Assembly (NCBI GenBank): GCA_023428655.1
Contig: JAEYXC010000471.1
Location: 1 to 27,978, forward strand
Reading direction: 5' to 3'
DNA length: 27,978 nt
Source: Bacillota bacterium
GTDB lineage: Bacteria > Bacillota > Clostridia > Lachnospirales > Lachnospiraceae
A program made the translations under genes and the position numbers. A model generated the notes under the pieces. That model searched no databases. It saw nothing but the letters and a program-made list of their open reading frames with translations, and had not been told where the DNA came from. Positions 15,644-22,302 of this stretch are shown in pieces (positions within the stretch are counted from its first letter, which is position 1; each line of letters opens with the position of its first letter).

Positions 15644-16693
15644 ATGAATAAAGAAAAAAAGAAATTATGTGACTGCATAGATGGTGATATTATAGCAGAA
15701 GATGTATTTAATCACCTCGGCATAGCCCTGGTGATAAAGAATACAATTTTGAATAAGTACATAAGTGATAAGCTCTTGGACTTGGGAATTAAAGAAATAT
15801 ACATATATCAAAAGGATAATAATCCGTATGATGATATGATATACGACAGTGATGATAAGGTTGAATATAGCTATTATCAATCGTTTTTAAACTTAAAACA
15901 GCTTATTAATGAGCTGACTATAAATCATTCCATTGAATATAAGCTTCTAACGGATATTTCTAATGAAATATTTCATTGCCTTCATAATGTTTCAAGTATT
16001 ATACGATGCTTGTCAGAGATCAAAAATACGGATGAATATACTTATTACCATAGTCTGAATGTAGCATTTTATGCAATGCTGCTGGCAAAATGGTTAAACT
16101 TTTCCGATGAAGAGACGAAGGATGTAATAAAGGCAGGCTTATTACATGATATTGGAAAGACACAGATATCCAACGAGATTTTGAATAAAAAGGGTAAGCT
16201 CAATGAGGATGAATTTGAAATAATAAAAAAACATTGTATTTATGGCTATGAGACCATAAAGAATATAACAGGCCTAAAGGCTGAGATTGTTGACGCGGTT
16301 CGCCATCATCATGAGAGAGTGGATGGTTCCGGGTATCCGGACCACTTGAGAGGGAAGGAGCTGGGACAGTTCTCTAAAATAATTGCCATAGTGGATGTGT
16401 ATGATGCGATGACACAAAATAGAGTCTATAAAGATAAAGTAACTCCTTTTGATTCCTTTAAAATGTTTTTAACAATTGGAATTACAAATTATGATTCTAA
16501 AATCCTTTTCACCTTTCTGAATAACCTATCAGCCTATTATGCCGGGACAAAGGTGGTACTAAGTGACGGACAAATCGGAGAAATTGCGTATGTTCCTCCA
16601 CAGGATATCGCTTATCCGATTATAGCCATTGATTCTAAGTATATCGATTTATCCAGGGAAAGGGAGCTTAAGATATTAAGATTAGAGCTATAA
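15644..16693 (+). CDS. HD-GYP domain protein, probable c-di-GMP phosphodiesterase
   Basis: A 349-residue protein. An N-terminal region (about 1-115) starts with the GDIIAEDVF..G..L type of element often preceding HD-GYP domains. The HD-GYP domain follows: His136 (YYHSLNV), the HD pair at 168-169 (LLHDIGK) and HHERVDGSGYP (222-232), with DVYDAMTQNRVYK after it. The metal ligands and GYP signature are intact, so c-di-GMP hydrolysis is expected. GTAGGTGA precedes the ATG. It lies 79 bp after cheB with no terminator or clear promoter between, so it is probably the last gene of the chemotaxis operon. There is no receiver domain, so it is not directly phosphorylated by CheA in the usual way. Confidence 0.9.
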   Translation: MNKEKKKLCDCIDGDIIAEDVFNHLGIALVIKNTILNKYISDKLLDLGIKEIYIYQKDNNPYDDMIYDSDDKVEYSYYQSFLNLKQLINELTINHSIEYKLLTDISNEIFHCLHNVSSIIRCLSEIKNTDEYTYYHSLNVAFYAMLLAKWLNFSDEETKDVIKAGLLHDIGKTQISNEILNKKGKLNEDEFEIIKKHCIYGYETIKNITGLKAEIVDAVRHHHERVDGSGYPDHLRGKELGQFSKIIAIVDVYDAMTQNRVYKDKVTPFDSFKMFLTIGITNYDSKILFTFLNNLSAYYAGTKVVLSDGQIGEIAYVPPQDIAYPIIAIDSKYIDLSRERELKILRLEL

Positions 16694-16714
16694 AAGGGAA
16701 AAGCAAAAATATCA

Positions 16715-16743
16715 TTGACAATGCCTATCAATTTATGTATATT
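16715..16743 (+). promoter_or_regulatory. Sigma-A promoter of argC
   Basis: TTGACA (16715-16720) and TATATT (16738-16743) are 17 bp apart, about 45 bp before the argC start. The -10 hexamer overlaps the first of two ArgR-like boxes. Confidence 0.8.
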
Positions 16744-16769
16744 AATATAAAATGTTGTATAAATATACA
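16736..16769 (+). promoter_or_regulatory. Two ArgR-like operator boxes
   Basis: A perfect inverted repeat TGTATA-AA-TATACA lies at 16756-16769. A related imperfect one, TGTATATTAATATA, lies at 16736-16749, with centres 20 bp apart (two helical turns). Paired boxes about this far apart, overlapping the -10 and start region, are typical of the arginine repressor. The assignment rests on context (argC directly downstream) and general resemblance to ARG boxes. Confidence 0.6.
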
Positions 16770-16786
16770 TAAATCAGAGGTGGGCT

Positions 16787-17740
16787 ATGAAGCATAAAGT
16801 ATTTGTTGATGGATTATCCGGAACGACTGGACTGAAGCTACACGAAAGACTCAGTCTTTATTCTGAACTTGAGATGTTAACCATCGATTACGACAATAGA
16901 AGGGATCCTAAGGAGAGGGCAAGGTGTCTGAATGAAGCGGATATCGTATTCCTCTGTCTGCCGGATGATGCGGCTAGGGAAGCGGTCAGTCTCGTGACAA
17001 ATCCATCCACTAAGATAATTGACGCCAGTACAGCACATCGTACGGCAGCAGATTGGACTTATGGACTGCCCGAATTATCCGGCAAGCACCGGGAAGCGGT
17101 TAAGAATTGTAAGAGATTAAGCAATCCGGGATGCCATGCGACAGCATTCCTTCTATCGGTATATCCCTTGGTTCAAAACGGTATTCTCGGAATGGATTAC
17201 CCCATAACCTGTCAGAGTCTGACCGGTTACAGTGGGGGAGGAAAAGCTTTGATTGATAAATACGAGTCAGAAAATGGGAAGAATGATTATGCAAAAGCAC
17301 CGAGACCCTATGCTCTTAGCCTAAATCATAAGCACCTGCCGGAGATGACCCTGCATTCAGGATTATCCCAGGAGCCTCTCTTTGTACCAATACTTGGTAA
17401 TAACTATAAGGGAATGGCAGTGATGCTTCCGCTACATACGAAGCTTCTTGCGAAGAAAATGACCGGTAAGGATCTGCACGAGGTGCTTGTGGAGCATTTT
17501 GCGAAGGAGAAATTCGTTAAGGTGATGCCCTATGCAGACGAATCACTCCTATTTGATGGAGCGGTGGATATTACAGCCTGTAACGATACCAATCGGGCAG
17601 AGATTTTTGTATTTGGTAATGAGGGGAAGGGTACCTCGGTCATAATGACCCGAGTTGATAACTTAGGGAAGGGTGCTTCCGGTGCAGCAATCCAAAATAT
17701 GAATATCATGCTTGGGCTGGCGGAAGATTATCATTTATAA
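16787..17740 (+). CDS. argC: N-acetyl-gamma-glutamyl-phosphate reductase (short type)
   Basis: A 317-residue NADPH-dependent reductase of arginine synthesis that converts N-acetylglutamyl phosphate to the semialdehyde. The N-terminal nucleotide-binding motif is VDGLSGTTGLKL (7-18). The catalytic cysteine is Cys116 in LSNPGCHATAF, followed by QSLTGYSGGGK. The motif NHKHLPEM and the overall length fit the shorter AGPR type. AGAGGTGG precedes the ATG by a few bases. It stands alone: no argJ, argB or argD follows, so the rest of the pathway must be elsewhere. Its promoter region carries two ArgR-like boxes, suggesting repression by arginine. Confidence 0.94.
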   Translation: MKHKVFVDGLSGTTGLKLHERLSLYSELEMLTIDYDNRRDPKERARCLNEADIVFLCLPDDAAREAVSLVTNPSTKIIDASTAHRTAADWTYGLPELSGKHREAVKNCKRLSNPGCHATAFLLSVYPLVQNGILGMDYPITCQSLTGYSGGGKALIDKYESENGKNDYAKAPRPYALSLNHKHLPEMTLHSGLSQEPLFVPILGNNYKGMAVMLPLHTKLLAKKMTGKDLHEVLVEHFAKEKFVKVMPYADESLLFDGAVDITACNDTNRAEIFVFGNEGKGTSVIMTRVDNLGKGASGAAIQNMNIMLGLAEDYHL

Positions 17741-18170
17741 AGTGGTTCGTGATGTATTCGGTGAATCCAAGGCGGTACTTTTTGGAGGAAGCATTGTTAA
17801 TGGCGCAGTTAGAAGCACTGAGATAGTAAAGGGACTATTTCAAATTATACTTTGTTCTATGAGAATGAGAATTGTTCCCCAATATGCTTTTGGATAACAG
17901 ACTAATTTTGTTGATTTTATCGAATAATTATTGCACGTGTTGTGGATAACAGATTAGTAGGTTGACATCCAATTGGTGTGAGGGGATTGGTACTCACGAT
18001 GATAGTACATATGGATGGTTGGAAATAGCCCCTTTTGCTTTCTGTCTTTTCTTTCGAAATGTGGATTATGATATAATTAGATAAATTGTAACTATGAATT
18101 ATAAATAGTAACTAATAAACTATAAATTGTAGCTATAAATTGAAGCTATGAATTGAATTATGAATTGAAT
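17741..18170. other. Non-coding gap after argC with degenerate short repeats
   Basis: No credible gene: short open frames here lack ribosome binding sites and recognisable sequence. GGATAACAGA occurs twice (near 17893 and 17944). From about 18083 to 18170 a degenerate 13-14 bp element (CTATAAATTGTAG / CTATGAATTGAA) repeats about six times. No clear terminator immediately follows argC; the next strong one is at 18171. Confidence 0.6.
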
Positions 18171-18205
18171 CTAAGGCTGCGTATCCGCAGCCTTAGCCTG
18201 TTTTT
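18171..18205. terminator. Bidirectional terminator between argC and the HD gene
   Basis: CTAAGGCTGCG (18171-18181) and CGCAGCCTTAG (18186-18196) form a perfect 11-bp stem with a TATC tetraloop. On the plus strand CCTGTTTTTA follows. On the minus strand the stem contains the HD gene's stop codon (18193-18195) and is followed by a moderately T-rich stretch. It can serve both converging transcripts. Confidence 0.85.
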
Positions 18206-18696
18206 AGAGCCCGAAAGAAGCTGCTCTTTGGTTGGATCGGGATATATAAGGTCTCTGCCAGTGAGCAAAGCTTGTCGACGAGGCAGACTAGTAAGGCTTC
18301 CCTGCAGGAGGGTATGGTGGTTAGTGTCAAAGGCCACATATGCTTAAGAATAATATCCTCTTCAATGGGATCTAGCACGAAATACTTTCGTGCGTTCCTT
18401 AAGGCGAATTTAGGGTGAACAAAGCCGTGGAGGCTATGACTTTTGTCCGGAATATGCCAGTCATAGAGATAGAAGTCATGGAGCATGGCACCTCGGATCA
18501 GGCTCTTAAAAGAAAAGCGCATTGGAAGCCATAATGCCAGTCGATAGCTGTAATAGGCAACCACAAGGCAGTGGGTCAAAGTATTGGTATTCCCATGTTG
18601 GATGTATTGCTTCATTTCCCAAATCGGTTCTACCCTAAGCAGCTCTTTTATAACATGTAAGAATTCTCTCTTTTCATGAATGGTTATGGCGATCAC
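18193..18696 (-). CDS. HD domain protein (probable metal-dependent phosphohydrolase)
   Basis: A 167-residue single HD-domain protein on the minus strand. Metal-binding signatures are His42 (LTHCLVVAYYSYRLA), the HD pair 73-74 (GAMLHDFYLYDWH) and a later His in ILKHMWPLTLT. The motif GNTNTLTHC is typical of a small HD family common in Clostridia; substrates are unknown. The frame opens with GTG at 18696. AGAAAGGA ends only about 2 nt before it, which is unusually close, so the start is the least certain part. There is no signal peptide. The stop codon sits inside the 18171-18196 terminator stem. Confidence 0.83.
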   Translation of the reverse strand: MIAITIHEKREFLHVIKELLRVEPIWEMKQYIQHGNTNTLTHCLVVAYYSYRLALWLPMRFSFKSLIRGAMLHDFYLYDWHIPDKSHSLHGFVHPKFALRNARKYFVLDPIEEDIILKHMWPLTLTTIPSCREALLVCLVDKLCSLAETLYIPIQPKSSFFRALKTG

Positions 18697-18851
18697 ATTC
18701 CTTTCTATCTATCATTTGGGTAACTATATTTTAATTCCGTGCTATGAAATTTTCAATCCTGTTCTTATCCCTTCGGCCCTTTGCTTCTTATTATCTCCGT
18801 TCCTTGTATCATCAAAGCCACTCAAAATGGATCAATATAGCCTGCTTAACT

Positions 18852-18915
18852 GGATAACTGTAATATATCCGATTGGATAACTGTAATATATCAATCTGGA
18901 TAATTGTAACATATA
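18852..18915. repeat. 23-bp tandem repeat, nearly three copies
   Basis: GGATAACTGTAATATATC occurs at 18852 and 18875, and a variant (GGATAATTGTAACATATA) at 18898, a regular 23-bp spacing. It lies in the intergenic region between the minus-strand HD gene and the sugar operon, just upstream of the inferred operon promoter. Confidence 0.85.
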
Positions 18916-18919
18916 TGGA

Positions 18920-18948
18920 TTGCTTAATCACGGGATTGGAGTTAAAAT
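18920..18948 (+). promoter_or_regulatory. Probable promoter of the glycoside utilisation operon
   Basis: TTGCTT (18920-18925) and TAAAAT (18943-18948) are 17 bp apart. The -35 element is imperfect. The -10 element overlaps the first bases of the 36-bp palindrome, and the predicted transcription start falls inside it. Confidence 0.55.
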
Positions 18949-18980
18949 AATGATATGAGTAGCTACTCATATCATTATTT
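18945..18980. promoter_or_regulatory. Perfect 36-bp palindrome, candidate operator or leader hairpin
   Basis: AAATAATGATATGAGT (18945-18960), the centre AGCT, then ACTCATATCATTATTT (18965-18980) are perfectly self-complementary. The palindrome runs from the inferred -10 element to the base before GGAGGG, the ribosome binding site of the transporter gene. As DNA it could be an operator; as RNA it would fold into a 16-bp stem directly before the ribosome binding site. No T tract follows, so it is not an ordinary terminator. Confidence 0.8.
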
Positions 18981-18993
18981 GGAGGGTAAAACT

Positions 18994-20319
18994 ATGGAAA
19001 GAACTACGATGCAGACAACAAAGGCGGAACGGTTATCCTATGCCGGATTCTTTTTAGGACAAAACATCATTTATGTTCTTCCGTTTCAGTTTTTAACTTA
19101 CTTTTATACGGAATTTGTAGGCCTTACCTTAGCAGATACTGCAGTATTGCTTCTTTTGGCAAAGGTATGGGATTCTATCAATGATCCGATTATGGGGGCG
19201 ATTGTTGATAAGTGCAATTTCAGGAAGGGAAAATTTCTGCCATGGATTAAGGTGGCTACCTATACACTGCCCCTATCCCTATTCTTAATGTTTATTAATA
19301 TCGAGGGTCCTTATCTTCTGAAATTAGTTTATGCTTATGTGACCTATCTGCTCTTCGATATGGTATATACAATATCCGATTCTCCGCTTTTCTCCTTATC
19401 CACCGTCATGACCGGAAATACCTATGAGAGAGATAAGCTAATGGCCTATGGAAGGCTGGCGGCAGCGGTTGCGGCAATAACCAGTGCGGTGTTTATGAGT
19501 ATGAAGGTCTTTTTTGGATGGACTTGGACGGTTGGTATCTATTGTCTTATCTCCTTCCTGGTATTGCTTCCCCTCCAGTTCTGTGCAAAGGAGCGAGTGA
19601 AATATCAAAATAGTGCTGACATTTCCTTTCTGAAGATATTTCAGTACTTATTTAAAAACAAATACCTGCTTATTTATTTTATTGGATACCTGGGGATTGA
19701 GATCACCAATACCCTACAGATTATTGCGGTATACTTTGCTAACTCTAATTTAGGAGATGAATCAATGGTTACCATTATTATGGCGGTTGTCATCGTGCCG
19801 GTCATCCTGGTGGCTCCGATTCTTCCGTTTTTGATCAAATCCTTTGGTAAGAAGAAGATAACCGTGGTTAGCTCCATGGCAGCCATTGTATTAAGTATTG
19901 TCCAGTATTTTGCCGGTTATGATAATATGGCGACATTTCTAGCCATTGCTGCGGTCCGAATCACCTTTATGCAGCTTCCTTTGATGTTATATGGCATGTT
20001 TACGGCAGACTGCATCGAATACGGTGCCTATCATACCGGTGAGAGAACGGCCGGGATGGCTTTCTCGCTCCAGACCTTTATGACTAAGCTAGGCGGCGCC
20101 TTGGCGAATACTCTTTGTGTTGTTCTTCTGGGAGTCTTCGGCTATGTTGAGAAGTCACCTCAGCAGACAGCTGGAGCACTTCAAGGGATCTGGATCATCT
20201 TAACTCTCGTACCTTGCTTTGGTTATGGAATAATGCTGATTATTATGACGATCTATAAGCTGGATGAGAAGGAAGTGGTTCGAATGATGGAGGAAAATCA
20301 GAGAAGGGCGGGGTGCTAA
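18994..20319 (+). CDS. GPH-family (MFS) sugar:cation symporter
   Basis: A 441-residue membrane protein with about twelve hydrophobic segments, of the glycoside-pentoside-hexuronide:cation symporter family. The signature WDSINDPIMGAIVDK (about 59-73) and the matching region DCIEYGAYHTGERTAGMAFS in the second half are clear. It should import a glycoside with Na+ or H+. The start at 18994 is preferred because GGAGGG (18981-18986) lies 7 nt upstream; an in-frame ATG at 18955 lies inside the palindrome and has no ribosome binding site. The GH13 start codon comes 1 nt after the stop, so the two are coupled. The neighbours suggest a glucose-containing oligosaccharide as cargo. Confidence 0.93.
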   Translation: MERTTMQTTKAERLSYAGFFLGQNIIYVLPFQFLTYFYTEFVGLTLADTAVLLLLAKVWDSINDPIMGAIVDKCNFRKGKFLPWIKVATYTLPLSLFLMFINIEGPYLLKLVYAYVTYLLFDMVYTISDSPLFSLSTVMTGNTYERDKLMAYGRLAAAVAAITSAVFMSMKVFFGWTWTVGIYCLISFLVLLPLQFCAKERVKYQNSADISFLKIFQYLFKNKYLLIYFIGYLGIEITNTLQIIAVYFANSNLGDESMVTIIMAVVIVPVILVAPILPFLIKSFGKKKITVVSSMAAIVLSIVQYFAGYDNMATFLAIAAVRITFMQLPLMLYGMFTADCIEYGAYHTGERTAGMAFSLQTFMTKLGGALANTLCVVLLGVFGYVEKSPQQTAGALQGIWIILTLVPCFGYGIMLIIMTIYKLDEKEVVRMMEENQRRAGC

Positions 20320-20320
20320 G

Positions 20321-22231
20321 GTGAGACAGGAACTGAATATGAACAGTAAAATAAAAGAAATCTATGCCAATCCCATCGGACACGATGTCATCTACAAGCT
20401 ATTGCTCCAGATGAATATTAAAGAAAGGCTGATCACTAATCCTATGGTTGGCAATCTAAGGTTAAAAACGGTTGCGGCATTAACAAACAAATTCCTTGGT
20501 CAGGATTTCTATCGCACCTTTTTAACGCTTCTCAACAGTGAAGCAGATAGAGTGACTGACAAGAAGGGGGAGATTACCCCGGCCTGGTGGAAGGAAGCTG
20601 TATTTTATCAGATCTATCCGAGAAGCTTTCAGGATTCTGATGATGACGGGATTGGGGATCTGAAGGGAATTCTATCCCGTTTGGATTATCTTAAGGAGCT
20701 TGGAGTGGATGCCATCTGGCTGTCACCAATCTATGATTCCCCGAATGATGATAATGGATATGATATTCGTGATTATTATTCTATTATGCAGGAATTCGGC
20801 ACGATGGAGGACTTTGACCGGTTGCTTGAGGAGCTACATCGCAGAGGAATGCGTCTGATTATGGATTTGGTGGTGAATCATACCTCGGATGAGCACCCAT
20901 GGTTTTTGGAGGCCTTAAAGGATAAGAACTCCAAGTACCATGATTATTATTTGTTTCGGGAATCGGAGGAGGGAAAGGCACCGAATAACTGGAACTCCTT
21001 CTTTAGCGGATCCGCTTGGAATTATTATCCCGAGCAGAAGGAATGGGCGCTTCACCTCTTCTCAAAGAAGCAGATGGATCTGAATTGGGAGAATGGGGAG
21101 CTTCGTAAGGATATTTACGAGATGATTCGCTGGTGGCTATCAAAGGGTGTGGATGGCTTTCGGATGGATGTGATTAACTATATCTCAAAGAGAGAGGGAC
21201 TTCCCGAAGGGGATGAAAGCATTGGCAAACTAATGGGCTACTATGGGATAGAGCACTATTATTATGGGCCGAAGCTCCATCATTATCTGAGGGAGCTAAG
21301 AAAGGAAGCCTTTGAACCCTATCAAGCCTTTACTGTAGGAGAGACGCCGGGTGTGGGGATGCAGATGAGCCGCCTTCTGACGGGAGAAGAGAGAAGGGAG
21401 CTTGATATGGTATTCTCCTTTGACCATCTGGAGACTCCGGGGCATGTGAGGTTTGAGGAATACCGTTATGATTTAAACTATCTGAAGGAATATATGATTG
21501 ACTGGATGGAGAATTACGGTGACAGCTGTTGGATGTCCATCTTCTATGAGAACCACGATAATCCCAGAATGATCTCCAAGATTGATCCGGATCCGTCCCT
21601 TCGTGGGGAGCTGGCTAAATTACTGGCTATGCTGCAGCTTACCTTGAAGGGAACACCCTTCCTCTATCAAGGACAGGAAATCGCCAGTATCAATCAAGAG
21701 TTTACCGATATTGATCAGCTGAGGGATGTGGAAAGCATCAATTATTATAAGGAGCTCCTTCCAACCCTTGGTGAGATCGAGGCTTGGAGAAAGGTGATGA
21801 GTGGCAGTAGGGATCATTCCAGGACACCAATGCAATGGAATGACGAAAAGAATGGCGGTTTTACCAGAGGAGAGCCCTGGATCGGAACCGATTCGGATTA
21901 TTTAAAGTGGAATGTGGCAATACAACAAAAGGATGAAGGCTCGGTATGGTATTTTTATCGTAGCCTGATACAGCTTCGTAAGGAGCACAAGGCCCTGGTA
22001 TATGGAAGCTTTGAAGTGGTAAATCGTAGAAGGAAGGATATTTTTACTTATTACAGAAGATTTGACTCGGAAGAATTCTATATCGAGACAAACCTAAGCA
22101 ATCGGACACGTCCCTCCCTACCCCCGAATAAAGAATTTGTATTATTACATTCCAATTATAAGGATGGGAGTGAGCAGCTTCGACCCTATGAAGCGAGGCT
22201 TTATCTGAGATCAACCAATAGAAGGGCTTGA
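20321..22231 (+). CDS. GH13 alpha-glucosidase (oligo-1,6-glucosidase type) with N-terminal helical extension
   Basis: A 636-residue cytoplasmic alpha-glucosidase. After an extension of about 85 residues the catalytic barrel begins at WWKEAVFYQIYPRSF (89-103). Conserved regions: DLVVNHTSDEH (I), GFRMDVINY with nucleophile Asp283 (II), FTVGETPGV with acid/base Glu341 (III) and YENHDNPR with Asp413 (IV). Val284, next to the nucleophile, is the residue linked in this group with preference for alpha-1,6 bonds (isomaltose type) over maltose. Family members usually start close to the YQIYPRSF region, so the extension is odd; it resembles the C-terminal tail of the next gene's product. The GTG at 20321 is taken as start; an ATG at 20339 with AGGA 7 nt upstream is an alternative. 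Confidence 0.93.
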   Translation: MRQELNMNSKIKEIYANPIGHDVIYKLLLQMNIKERLITNPMVGNLRLKTVAALTNKFLGQDFYRTFLTLLNSEADRVTDKKGEITPAWWKEAVFYQIYPRSFQDSDDDGIGDLKGILSRLDYLKELGVDAIWLSPIYDSPNDDNGYDIRDYYSIMQEFGTMEDFDRLLEELHRRGMRLIMDLVVNHTSDEHPWFLEALKDKNSKYHDYYLFRESEEGKAPNNWNSFFSGSAWNYYPEQKEWALHLFSKKQMDLNWENGELRKDIYEMIRWWLSKGVDGFRMDVINYISKREGLPEGDESIGKLMGYYGIEHYYYGPKLHHYLRELRKEAFEPYQAFTVGETPGVGMQMSRLLTGEERRELDMVFSFDHLETPGHVRFEEYRYDLNYLKEYMIDWMENYGDSCWMSIFYENHDNPRMISKIDPDPSLRGELAKLLAMLQLTLKGTPFLYQGQEIASINQEFTDIDQLRDVESINYYKELLPTLGEIEAWRKVMSGSRDHSRTPMQWNDEKNGGFTRGEPWIGTDSDYLKWNVAIQQKDEGSVWYFYRSLIQLRKEHKALVYGSFEVVNRRRKDIFTYYRRFDSEEFYIETNLSNRTRPSLPPNKEFVLLHSNYKDGSEQLRPYEARLYLRSTNRRA

Positions 22232-22302
22232 TGAGTTTGAATATTTTTCAACGGTGAACAGTGTCATGAGGTTTAGGACTAGGAAAAGTCGGAGGATATA
22301 TC

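Noticed and set aside
17712..18347. Short plus-strand ORFs at 17712-17897 and 18153-18347
   Set aside because: The first overlaps the end of argC out of frame; the second runs through the terminator and antisense to the HD gene. Neither has a recognisable product or ribosome binding site.
18955..18993. In-frame ATG at 18955 as the start of the GPH transporter
   Set aside because: It lies within the palindrome and has no ribosome binding site, while GGAGGG is ideally placed for the ATG at 18994.
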